Made by a program: the position numbers and the translations under genes. A DNA stretch of 5,350 nucleotides from NCBI GenBank assembly GCA_025465385.1, contig JAODNG010000176.1, positions 1-5,350 on the forward strand, written 5' to 3'. This DNA comes from Pseudonocardiales bacterium. Lineage in GTDB: Bacteria > Actinomycetota > Actinomycetes > Mycobacteriales > Pseudonocardiaceae. Under the pieces are notes generated by a model. The model was not told the DNA's origin, ran no database searches, and saw only the letters and a list, made by a program, of their open reading frames with translations. Of this stretch, positions 1-4,906 are shown piece after piece. Each line of letters starts with the position of its first letter. Position 1 is the stretch's first letter.

Positions 1-185
1 ACGACCTCGTGCAGGGTGTGGATGCCCGACATGGCGGCCTCGTCGATGACCAGGACGAACTGATGCTCGGTGAGACCGAACTTCAGGGCGGTGGTGACCT
101 GGTGCAGAGTGTGTGGGGTGGCGTCGATGGACTCGCCAAGTTCCTGGGCGGCGCGGCGCGGGAGTACCGAGTCGGTACACCATCG
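1..185 (-). pseudogene. Truncated MobF/TraA-type conjugative relaxase-helicase fragment
   Basis: The minus strand has an open frame running off the left edge. It reads AAQELGESIDATPHTLHQ, then a stretch ending in the Walker B-like motif FVLVIDEAAMSG, then IHTLHEVV. The order (Ala-rich segment, LGE, TLH, then hydrophobic residues followed by DEAxM) matches the RecD-like helicase half of MobF relaxases, where the DE pair binds Mg-ATP. The Walker A segment that should lie just upstream is absent. Resemblance fades near position 155, and the same frame meets a TAA at 186-188. The piece has therefore lost its 5' part and cannot be a complete gene in this window. Family membership rests on motif recognition, not a search; another superfamily 1 helicase is possible. 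It implies plasmid or integrative-element ancestry for this end. Confidence 0.7.
164..178. repeat. Perfect 15-bp palindrome at the relaxase break
   Basis: GTACCGA-G-TCGGTAC is a perfect 7-bp inverted repeat around one central base. It lies exactly where similarity to the helicase fragment ends, so it may mark a recombination or insertion junction. A chance palindrome or a protein-binding site is equally possible. Confidence 0.4.
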
Positions 186-364
186 TTAACAGCACCCGGA
201 CCGTCCAAGTTCTCGACATCAGCACCGGCGGGATGCCTACCGCTGACCGCGGCTTCGGCGGTCTCGCCGTCCGCGCAGAAGATCCCGGTACCCCTGTGCT
301 CATTCGCTCAGCGCGCAATGCTGTGTCGGGCCGCTGCCGGGCTGTTTGATGCGTAAGCACACCA

Positions 365-384
365 GCCGCGGCCTGAACCGCGGC
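365..384. terminator. Candidate hairpin terminator downstream of the acidic-protein gene
   Basis: GCCGCGG-CCTGAA-CCGCGGC forms a perfect 7-bp all-GC stem with a 6-nt loop, about 110 nt past the stop of the minus-strand acidic-protein gene. There is no T-tract, as is common for actinobacterial terminators. The distance from the stop makes this tentative. Confidence 0.35.
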
Positions 385-495
385 CCAGTCGGAACCCGCC
401 GCGGGACCCATACGCACTTCGCCTCGTGGTCACCATGCTCGGCAAGCCCCCGGTACATGCCTGGACGGGCTGGGCTGTAGCCCCAGTATGAGGGG

Positions 496-750
496 TTACA
501 CCTCCAGGTCGCTCTTATCAAGCTCGCGGGATTCCACCGGCACTGAGACGACCGGGACCGACGTCTCGACGTTGTCGAACTCTGCCATGCGTTCCTGGTA
601 GTCGGCGGCAGCCTTTTCTTCCGCTTCCTCCTGGTAGTCGGCGGTCGTCCCCTCTTCGCCGGTCGCCTCGTTGACGTCGGCTGTTGGCTCGTCGGTTGAA
701 GACTTCGGATCGAGCTCGGTGTCCTGTGGGGTGCCTTCTGGCTCAGTCAT
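496..750 (-). CDS. Highly acidic small protein of unknown function
   Basis: This gene encodes 84 residues. The ATG at 750 is chosen because AGGAAGGA lies 8 nt upstream; a TTG further upstream (780) would extend the frame by ten residues but lies upstream of that site. The protein has 26 Asp/Glu against 5 Lys/Arg and no Cys. The N-terminal half (residues 1-36) is rich in Thr, Pro, Glu and Asp and looks disordered. Residues 37-58 are probably helical and contain ADYQE twice (37-41 and 49-53), matching a 16-bp DNA repeat. The C-terminal part carries SVPVVSVPVES and ends LDKSDLEV. There is no signal peptide or membrane segment, so it is probably cytoplasmic. It does not match Pup or another small acidic family I know. 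A SigB/SigF-like promoter 57 nt upstream suggests induction by stress or in stationary phase. Function is unknown. Confidence 0.8.
   Translation of the reverse strand: MTEPEGTPQDTELDPKSSTDEPTADVNEATGEEGTTADYQEEAEEKAAADYQERMAEFDNVETSVPVVSVPVESRELDKSDLEV
593..644 (-). repeat. 16-bp direct repeat inside the acidic-protein gene
   Basis: TCCTGGTAGTCGGCGG (plus-strand reading) occurs at 593-608 and 629-644, exactly 36 bp apart. The reading frame is kept, giving the two ADYQE segments twelve residues apart. This fits an internal duplication or a helical repeat. Confidence 0.75.
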
Positions 751-806
751 CACCAGAATCCTTCCTGTGTTCCCCTTCAATGGAAGTTCTTAGTATCTGT
801 ACGTGC

Positions 807-832
807 ATACCCCCCAGGGAAAATCATTAAAC
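807..832 (-). promoter_or_regulatory. SigB/SigF-type general-stress promoter
   Basis: On the minus strand GTTTAA (827-832) and GGGTAT (807-812) are separated by 14 nt. This equals the Bacillus SigB consensus and fits the mycobacterial SigF form (GTTT-N15-17-GGGTA, here N16). Transcription should start near 799-800, giving a leader of about 50 nt before the ATG at 750 of the acidic-protein gene. The surrounding bases are AT-rich relative to the window. The RsbW-type and STAS genes at the right end belong to the regulatory class that controls such sigma factors. Confidence 0.65.
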
Positions 833-879
833 ACCGGATGACCCGCATCGTGTGATACGCCTGCCTCTGGGGGCCACCT

Positions 880-898
880 CCGGAGCGCCGGGCTCCGG
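880..898. terminator. Perfect GC hairpin, possible terminator
   Basis: CCGGAGC-GCCGG-GCTCCGG forms a 7-bp perfect stem with a 5-nt loop. No gene ends nearby. On the minus strand it lies upstream of the stress promoter, where it could insulate the acidic-protein gene from read-through. No T-tract follows. Confidence 0.35.
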
Positions 899-1571
899 GA
901 TGGCCGGGTCGACGGTTCGCGCCCCCTTGGAGCCGCGGCGAGCCTTTCAACGGCCCCGAGGTGCTGCACGTGCGACTGTCAGGTGAGCTGAGCCCGGCTG
1001 TGCTCTTTCCGCGATATGGATCCGCCAGATTCGCAAAGGGTATTCGGCCAATCTTGGCGCTGCTGTAAGCTTGGTGTCTTTGACGGATTCATACTTCTTC
1101 CGCCCGGCCAGGGCAGGGTTAGAGCACCGCATGCGACGGTGCCCGGCTGGGTGAGATCACTTGATGAAACCCGGATTGCGCTTCGGGTATCGATGCGGCA
1201 TGGTGGCGCCGGGCAGTGAGCTTGCGATTGATGTCCGCGGCGAAGCCGTGAGTTTCCTCGTCGGTATGCCTGCCGATGAAATGGTTCCACATCATCATCC
1301 GGCGAGGAGCACCGGCGGCAGTATCACTCCAAGACGTCGCGCCAATAGCGGGATCGCCCCCTGTCCGAGTGTCCGCTCGTTGTCGGCTTGGTGCCTCGGC
1401 GGTGTCACCGCGCCGACGGACCTGGGGAACGCATGAGTCCAGCGTCGCTGCACCTCGATGAGACGACAATGTACGCGGGTAAGGCTGCGTGCGTAGAAGC
1501 AGGAGGTCGTCAGTCGCCAGCCGGATGAGCTGTCAGTGTCCAGCGCGTCGCTTTCTACCTTAAATTCAACG

Positions 1572-2486
1572 TTATTTGAGGATGTTTACTGCGCGGGCGA
1601 TGACCAGAGCCAGTGTGGCCAGTGAGATCAGGGATTGTCCGAGCATGGTCAGTTTGGCCCATCGGGACAGGGGCATGACGTCAGTGGGGCTAAAGGCGGT
1701 GGCGTTGGTGAATGAGAGGTAGAGGTAGTCGAGGAACTGCGGTTCCCAGTCGGGGTGGGTGAGGTCGGGGTTTTGCATCTGCACGAATTGGAAGTCGGGG
1801 ACGGTACGTCGGGCGTGGGCGCGGGCGGCTGGTCCGCCGCGGTCGAACTGCCAGTACCAGACGGCGAAGGCGATGATGTTGGTCAGCCAGATCGCTGCCC
1901 CGGTGGACAGCAGCGCGCTGGCGTCTTGGCCTTCGGTGCCGCGAAGCAGGCCCTGGATCAGCAGGGTCGCCGACCATGCGTTGGCTAGGCTGAGCAGCCC
2001 GGTCAGGGTCAGGCTGGCTACCCGCAGTGCGGTGGATTCCCGGTTGAACCGGACCGGACTAGCGATGATCAAGCCGATCAGCATGGCCAACTCCAGGGCG
2101 GGCAACAGCCACCGGGACTGCAGAGCCAACCGGTCGGGCAGTGCGAGTTGCAACCCGATAGCGACTACGAGCGCGGCGGCGACCGGCCATCGGTTCTCTC
2201 CCGGGGTGACCCGCAACCAGGCCGGAATCTGCACGTGGCGTGCGGTGTCGAAGGTCTTTGCCGTGTCGGTGGCGACCGCGCGGGCTACCCGGCTGGTGGC
2301 ATCTGACACTGGGTGGTGCCCGCCGCAGATCGCCTCCTCCAAACGGGTCAACTCCGCCCGGACCGCGCTCAGCGCACGCAGGTGATCCTGTGGGACACCG
2401 TCGTCGATGTTGCCGTTGGCGCGTAGCTCCGCGCCATCCTCGTGGCGCCCGGGTACAACCTCGCCTCGATCCCTGCCGTTGGTCAT
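1572..2486 (-). CDS. Multi-pass membrane protein, DUF1345/ion-channel-like C-terminus
   Basis: This gene encodes 304 residues. The ATG at 2486 is supported by GGGAG 5 nt upstream. The N-terminus (1-95) is hydrophilic and probably cytoplasmic, with a helical charged stretch at about 36-52. Predicted membrane segments lie near 100-118, 126-143, 155-180, 189-212 and 277-303. A polar loop (about 213-250, with several Arg and then DFQFVQMQNPD) precedes FLDYLYLSFTNATAFSPTDVMPL at 251-273. That segment followed by a last helix resembles the pore-loop-plus-helix layout of two-TM ion channels and the C-terminus of DUF1345 membrane proteins. The potassium filter GYG is absent (TNATAFSPTD instead), so K+ selectivity cannot be claimed. 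The C-terminus RAVNILK is very hydrophobic up to the last residues. It is transcribed divergently from the small gene at 2718. The coding sequence is confident; transport function is inferred. Confidence 0.9.
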   Translation of the reverse strand: MTNGRDRGEVVPGRHEDGAELRANGNIDDGVPQDHLRALSAVRAELTRLEEAICGGHHPVSDATSRVARAVATDTAKTFDTARHVQIPAWLRVTPGENRWPVAAALVVAIGLQLALPDRLALQSRWLLPALELAMLIGLIIASPVRFNRESTALRVASLTLTGLLSLANAWSATLLIQGLLRGTEGQDASALLSTGAAIWLTNIIAFAVWYWQFDRGGPAARAHARRTVPDFQFVQMQNPDLTHPDWEPQFLDYLYLSFTNATAFSPTDVMPLSRWAKLTMLGQSLISLATLALVIARAVNILK

Positions 2487-2501
2487 TAGCGCTCCCGCCA
2501 G

Positions 2502-2540
2502 CTGGTCAGTGACACCAGTATCTGCCCTTGACCGGGGTCA
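2502..2540. promoter_or_regulatory. Short dyads between divergent genes, possible operator
   Basis: TGACC-GG-GGTCA lies at 2529-2540 and CTGGT-N7-ACCAG at 2502-2518, the latter containing GTCA-G-TGAC. They sit just upstream of the membrane-protein start, where a repressor could act. The arms are only 5 bp, so chance is quite possible. Confidence 0.25.
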
Positions 2541-2704
2541 TCGGGCTGCGCGGTTCAATGCAACCGGCGAGACCGGCAAGCCGACCGCGACCGACCCGGA
2601 ACACGTCCCTCCACTTCAGGCGCGGAACCCGATCCAGCCTGCGAAGATTCCAAGGCCGGAGGTGTTCGCAATGTGAGATCTGGTAGTGGTTGATGTTGTT
2701 GTTC

Positions 2705-2710
2705 TAGGAT
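2705..2710 (+). promoter_or_regulatory. -10 box TAGGAT for a leaderless transcript
   Basis: TAGGAT matches the actinobacterial housekeeping -10 pattern and lies 7 nt before the ATG at 2718. Transcription would start at or next to the A of the start codon. The -35 region at suitable spacing (TGGTAG, 2681-2686) is poor, which is common for such promoters. Confidence 0.5.
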
Positions 2711-2717
2711 TACAGCT

Positions 2718-2924
2718 ATGACTGTGGGGCCGCAGGTAGAGCCGGCGCTTCCCGATGATGACGATCCAGCGCTTCATGCCGGGCACGTCAACGTCCTCGC
2801 CGATGAGTTGGCTCGGCTGTTTGGGCCGACGTCCCAGACGGTGCGTGAGGAAGCGGCCGAGGTGGCGCTAGACGTTGTTAATCGCCACCTGCACCAAGAA
2901 CAACACGACAGTAGTGGCGACTGA
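2718..2924 (+). CDS. Small helical hypothetical protein, probably leaderless
   Basis: This gene encodes 68 residues. There is no clear Shine-Dalgarno site; the TAGGAT box 7 nt upstream argues for translation from a leaderless mRNA. The N-terminal 20 residues are Pro/Asp-rich (PALPDDDDPALH) and likely disordered. Residues 21-60 form one or two amphipathic helices, HVNVLADELARLFG and REEAAEVALDVVNRHLH, with a short break at PTSQT. The C-terminus is polar (QEQHDSSGD). The layout recalls the two- or three-helix small proteins common in actinobacteria that begin with a V-x-x-LA-E/D-E-L-A segment, but I cannot name a family with confidence. There is no membrane segment or Cys. It points away from the membrane-protein gene, and two strong hairpins follow it. 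Third-position GC is high over most of the frame, supporting a real gene. Confidence 0.7.
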   Translation: MTVGPQVEPALPDDDDPALHAGHVNVLADELARLFGPTSQTVREEAAEVALDVVNRHLHQEQHDSSGD

Positions 2925-3025
2925 TCGGCACGCGTCACGACACCGTAGGACCCAACGACGTGGGAGGGCTCCGCCCCGAGGCTCTGGATCGCAGACAGGT
3001 TGGCTACCAGAGCGTCCGGGAATCG

Positions 3026-3060
3026 CTGGAGGGGTGGCCCCGGTGGAGCCACCCCTCCAG
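3026..3060. terminator. Strong 13-bp hairpin terminator
   Basis: CTGGAGGGGTGGC (3026-3038) pairs perfectly with GCCACCCCTCCAG (3048-3060) around a 9-nt loop. It lies about 100 nt after the stop of the small plus-strand gene. No T-tract follows, which fits actinobacterial I-shaped terminators. The region 2925-3230 around it holds no supported gene. Confidence 0.6.
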
Positions 3061-3166
3061 GGGCCTGACGGCATCGCACGCGATCATGTGATCCACGGCG
3101 GCACTGCACGACTTGGAGGAGTAGTCGGCTGCCCCAGTACCGCTCTGCGCGTTGCCGTCGGCCATA

Positions 3167-3196
3167 GCGGTGGCGTTGCCTAGCCAACGCCACCGC
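3167..3196. terminator. Strong 12-bp hairpin terminator, probably for the Gly-rich peptide gene
   Basis: GCGGTGGCGTTG (3167-3178) pairs perfectly with CAACGCCACCGC (3185-3196) around CCTAGC. It begins 34 nt past the stop of the minus-strand peptide gene and lies in the convergent interval, so it can end transcription from both sides. Confidence 0.65.
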
Positions 3197-3230
3197 AGGT
3201 GATCATCGGATCAGCTCAGCTGCCGTTGGC

Positions 3231-3488
3231 TCAGCAGCTGCCGCCGTCAGCGCTGCCGCCCGCGCCGCCGGTGGCGTCACCAGCGCTCGCGAATCCATGG
3301 CCCAGAACGCCAAGGCCGCTGAGGATGTTGATCCCGAGGCCGCCCTGGGCAGCGCCGCCCGCGCCGCCGGTGCCACCGTTGCCGCCCTTGCAGTCACCGC
3401 CCATGCTGAACGTGGACATGACGGTACGCGCGGGGAGAAGTTCCACGTCGAGCCCGGTGATGTCGGCGAAACTCAATACGTCAGACAT
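3231..3488 (-). CDS. Gly-rich, Cys-capped precursor-like peptide (RiPP/bacteriocin-like)
   Basis: This gene encodes 85 residues. The ATG at 3488 follows AAGGAGGA by 4 nt, the strongest ribosome binding site in the window. Residues 1-28 look like a leader: acidic and hydrophobic with DITGLDVELLPARTVMS. ELLPAR-type motifs occur, from memory, near the N-terminus of small actinobacterial precursor-like peptides. From residue 30 on, 24 of 56 residues are Gly. A GGxGG tract (35-50) is followed by a hydrophobic centre, LGINILSGLGVLGHGFA (51-67), then a second Gly tract (70-83). The only cysteines are Cys33 and the final residue Cys85. TGGAGG occurs in both Gly tracts (40-45 and 73-78). A possible double-Gly cleavage site (MGG before Asp32) would leave a 54-residue product with Cys near each end. 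No synthetase, protease or ABC exporter gene is in the window. The Gly pattern also recalls PE_PGRS proteins, but the PE domain is absent. Precursor status is inference. Confidence 0.82.
   Translation of the reverse strand: MSDVLSFADITGLDVELLPARTVMSTFSMGGDCKGGNGGTGGAGGAAQGGLGINILSGLGVLGHGFASAGDATGGAGGSADGGSC
3255..3372 (-). repeat. 19-bp direct repeat encoding the two TGGAGG tracts
   Basis: GCCGCCCGCGCCGCCGGTG (plus reading) occurs at 3255-3273 and 3354-3372, 99 bp or 33 codons apart. In frame it gives TGGAGG(A/S)A(Q/D)GG on both sides of the hydrophobic centre, suggesting duplication of the Gly segment. Confidence 0.8.
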
Positions 3489-3500
3489 AAAATCCTCCTT
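3489..3500 (-). promoter_or_regulatory. Consensus ribosome binding site of the Gly-rich peptide gene
   Basis: The minus strand reads AAGGAGGA-TTTT-ATG, a near-complete anti-16S match. It fixes the start of the peptide and predicts high translation. Confidence 0.9.
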
Positions 3501-3533
3501 ATGGGGCCCCTCGTGGGCCAGAACGGAAAGACC

Positions 3534-3731
3534 TCATCGACGAATTGCCGATTCGGCTAATCCCACCATGACGAAGAGGCGATCGCTTGGCAACATGCAT
3601 TCGCCACTTAAAATGTGTTTCCAATACTTAGCTGTGATATCGATTTTTCGACTACCTAATGCATCGGCGAGCACTCTCGGGGTACCTGCAATTTGGTACC
3701 TACCGCCTACGTCACACGGAGCCTCGTCCAC
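3534..3731 (-). CDS. Possible small helix-turn-helix-like ORF upstream of the peptide gene (uncertain)
   Basis: This is a 65-residue open frame from a GTG with no good ribosome binding site; a stop lies two codons upstream. Residues 19-60 (VLADALG, then a short gap, then KYWKHILSGECMLPSDRLFVMVGLA) faintly recall the second half of an XRE-type helix-turn-helix, where a ...LSG...LPS... turn precedes a last helix. If real it would share a transcript with the Gly-rich peptide, whose start is 45 nt downstream, and could regulate it. Against this, the DNA is unusually AT-rich (21 G/C in 60 bases at 3601-3660), which also fits a promoter region or a transferred, decaying gene. The N-terminal helices of a complete domain are missing. 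Confidence 0.25.
   Translation of the reverse strand: MDEAPCDVGGRYQIAGTPRVLADALGSRKIDITAKYWKHILSGECMLPSDRLFVMVGLAESAIRR
3674..3702. promoter_or_regulatory. Paired GGTACC sites, possible operator
   Basis: Two GGTACC palindromes (3681-3686 and 3695-3700) lie 14 bp centre to centre around TGCAATTT, upstream of the Gly-rich peptide gene. Near one-and-a-half-turn spacing of identical palindromes can reflect protein binding. There is no direct proof. Confidence 0.2.
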
Positions 3732-4174
3732 CTCTCAGGCTCTCCGCTCCGTTCCTGGTGAGCGGCAATGCTCGGGGTCAACGTAGGTAGTAAGACGACG
3801 CCTCAGCGGGTTCGAATGCAGCGTTTGGGCCGAGCTCGTTGCTACCCGCGCTGAGTCACCACACACGCCGTTGGCAAGGATCGGGTGCTCACATTACGTG
3901 GGGTCACTGGCGACGATTACCTAGTGTCCATTGGATCTGGTTACTCAGGGGCGGACGGCGATGACGCAGCGCTGACCCTGCCTCGGCTACCTTCCCCACC
4001 AGTCGGGCACCGCAGGAGCACCTAGCAGCCACACATTTCCGGTACTCAGTAATTTCGTCGCAAGGTCGCCGGCCCCGCCGGTGGCCTCTGCGGGCCGCGG
4101 TGTGTTCCCCGGAGTTGACCGACGCGGGGGCCGATCAGCGAGGTGGCTGGTGTTGGGACGCCCGCGGGAGCTGA
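3732..4174. other. Gene-free interval between the ATPase and peptide genes
   Basis: No supported coding frame lies here on either strand. It contains an imperfect inverted repeat (CTCAGCGGGT at 3802-3811 against ACCCGCGCTGAG at 3844-3855) and the hairpin at 4071-4096. It also has the repeated word GATCAGCGA (4133-4141 and 4173-4181), the second copy overlapping the ATPase stop codon. A TTCGAAT-containing stretch near 3821 does not fold as a tRNA T-arm. Confidence 0.5.
4071..4096 (-). terminator. Candidate terminator after the anti-sigma ATPase gene
   Basis: GGCCCGC and GCGGGGCC (minus reading) can pair over 7 bp with one bulged base and a loop of about 11 nt, some 80 nt after the ATPase stop. 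No T-tract follows. Confidence 0.3.
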
Positions 4175-4636
4175 TCAGCGACCGGAGGAGTGCAGGTCGA
4201 CGCGTAGCTGCACGGTGGTGCCGTGAGGGGTGGGATGCAGGTGCAGTTCGGTAGTGAGACAGCGCATCATGGCCAGACCGCGGCCTCGGTAGCCGCGTTC
4301 GGCTGGTGGTACGCGCCAGCGACCGTGGTCACTGATAGTGATCAGCAGCTGGTGGTGATCGACTCGGGCTTGCAGGCGCATCATCGGGTGCGGGTGGTCG
4401 GGAGGGTGGGCGTGTTCCACCGCGTTGGCAAGGCCCTCGTAGACAGCCAGGGTGAGGTCATCAACCAGGATCGCTGGCGCACCCAGTGTCTCCAGCCATT
4501 CCTGGAAACGCGCGCGTAGCTGACGCGCGTTGCCCGGGTTGGCTTCGGCGGCCAGGTCAAACCGCTCGCTGACCGCAATGGTATTTCTCCCGACCTCCGC
4601 CGGGGGCGGGACCGAGACCGCGAGCCCGGAGAACAT
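4175..4636 (-). CDS. RsbW/SpoIIAB-type anti-sigma serine kinase-like ATPase
   Basis: This gene encodes 153 residues, the usual size of a single-domain GHKL (HATPase_c_2) regulator. Such proteins bind a SigB/SigF-class sigma factor and, with ATP, phosphorylate a STAS antagonist. The N-box is LAVYEGLANAVEHAH (63-77) with Glu67, Asn71 and His75. The G1 box is SDHGRW (102-107) with Asp103 and Gly105. The G2-like segment RGYRGRGLAMMRCL (114-127) forms the ATP lid. GTTVQLRVDL near the end is the closing beta strand. The ATG at 4636 is preferred because AGGGG lies 8 nt upstream; a GTG at 4645 overlaps that site. A STAS gene lies back to back, 270 bp away, suggesting a partner pair. No sigma gene is present. 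Some relatives only bind ATP and act on other targets, so the partner remains inferred. Confidence 0.92.
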   Translation of the reverse strand: MFSGLAVSVPPPAEVGRNTIAVSERFDLAAEANPGNARQLRARFQEWLETLGAPAILVDDLTLAVYEGLANAVEHAHPPDHPHPMMRLQARVDHHQLLITISDHGRWRVPPAERGYRGRGLAMMRCLTTELHLHPTPHGTTVQLRVDLHSSGR

Positions 4637-4675
4637 GGTCGCCACCCCTAGTGATCCGTCATGGTCGCATCGGGA

Positions 4676-4702
4676 CTACCCGGTCGGAGGGCATCTCACA
4701 CC
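4676..4702 (-). promoter_or_regulatory. Possible stress-sigma promoter for the ATPase gene
   Basis: The minus strand has GGTGT (4698-4702) and GGGTAG (4676-4681) separated by 16 nt, a weak relative of the SigB/SigF pattern. Transcription would start about 30 nt before the ATPase start. A TTGACA at 4721-4726 has no good -10 partner. If real, the gene would be autoregulated by the sigma factor it inhibits. Confidence 0.25.
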
Positions 4703-4837
4703 TGTCCGGTCAATCATGGCTGTCAACCAGCACTGTGCGTGCTAAGCCGCTAACCTTGGGAACGCCGGTTATGTCGCTAGCCGCTTTTCACAAGCACACG
4801 CTGGACGGGAGCACCGTTGCCGCTCATGTCGATGTAC

Positions 4838-4855
4838 CGCCGCGCTCGCGCGGCG
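4838..4855. repeat. GC stem-loop in the leader of the STAS gene
   Basis: CGCCGCGC and GCGCGGCG are perfectly complementary around TC; allowing a four-base loop leaves a 7-bp stem. It lies about 40 nt upstream of the STAS ribosome binding site and could be an attenuator, the terminator of an upstream transcript, or incidental. Confidence 0.3.
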
Positions 4856-4894
4856 CGGGACGCGCGGTAGCTCCTCGTCGCAGCAACTATGGCT

Positions 4895-4899
4895 AGGAG
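4895..4899 (+). promoter_or_regulatory. Ribosome binding site of the STAS gene
   Basis: AGGAG lies 7 nt before the ATG at 4907 and fixes that start. This gives the protein a basic N-terminal extension ahead of the STAS fold. Confidence 0.75.
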
Positions 4900-4906
4900 T
4901 GCGTGA

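Larger units (their letters stand above)
781..1571. other. Gene-poor stretch with no convincing CDS
   Basis: Apart from the promoter at 807-832 and the hairpin at 880-898 I find no supported gene in these 790 bases. Open frames on both strands (for example 1119-1469 minus and 1161-1436 plus) lack a good ribosome binding site, coding-type third-position bias and recognisable motifs. One plus-strand segment near 1183-1260 faintly resembles the end of GcvT-type proteins (see findings). No tRNA, rRNA or CRISPR pattern is seen. Decayed sequence is the likeliest content. Confidence 0.5.

Noticed and set aside
496..750. Acidic protein as Pup (prokaryotic ubiquitin-like protein)
   Set aside because: It lacks the Gly-Gly-Gln/Glu C-terminus and the helical core of Pup; it ends DLEV.
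1038..1190. GGGTAT at 1038-1043 and 1185-1190 on the plus strand as stress promoters
   Set aside because: Neither has a GTTT/GGTT box at 14-17 nt upstream, and no gene follows.
1119..1469. 116-residue minus-strand frame in the gene-poor region
   Set aside because: No ribosome binding site, no recognisable motif, no coding-type third-position bias.
1759..2385. 208-residue plus-strand open frame
   Set aside because: It lies antisense to the membrane-protein gene and has no motif or ribosome binding site; the minus frame has clear membrane helices.
2774..3193. 139-residue minus-strand frame
   Set aside because: It overlaps both the small plus-strand gene and the hairpins, with Arg/Ser-rich shadow composition.
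3231..3488. PE_PGRS family assignment for the Gly-rich peptide
   Set aside because: The GGxGG pattern is similar, but there is no PE domain, the protein is very short, and the N-terminus looks like a peptide leader.
3199..3786. 195-residue plus-strand Pro/Ala-rich open frame
   Set aside because: It is the antisense of the Gly-rich peptide gene, whose strong ribosome binding site supports the minus strand; Gly codons read as Pro/Ala on the other strand.
3811..3830. GGTTCGAAT resembling a tRNA T-loop
   Set aside because: The flanks do not form a T-stem and no acceptor or anticodon arms can be drawn, so neither a tRNA nor a clear attachment site is supported.
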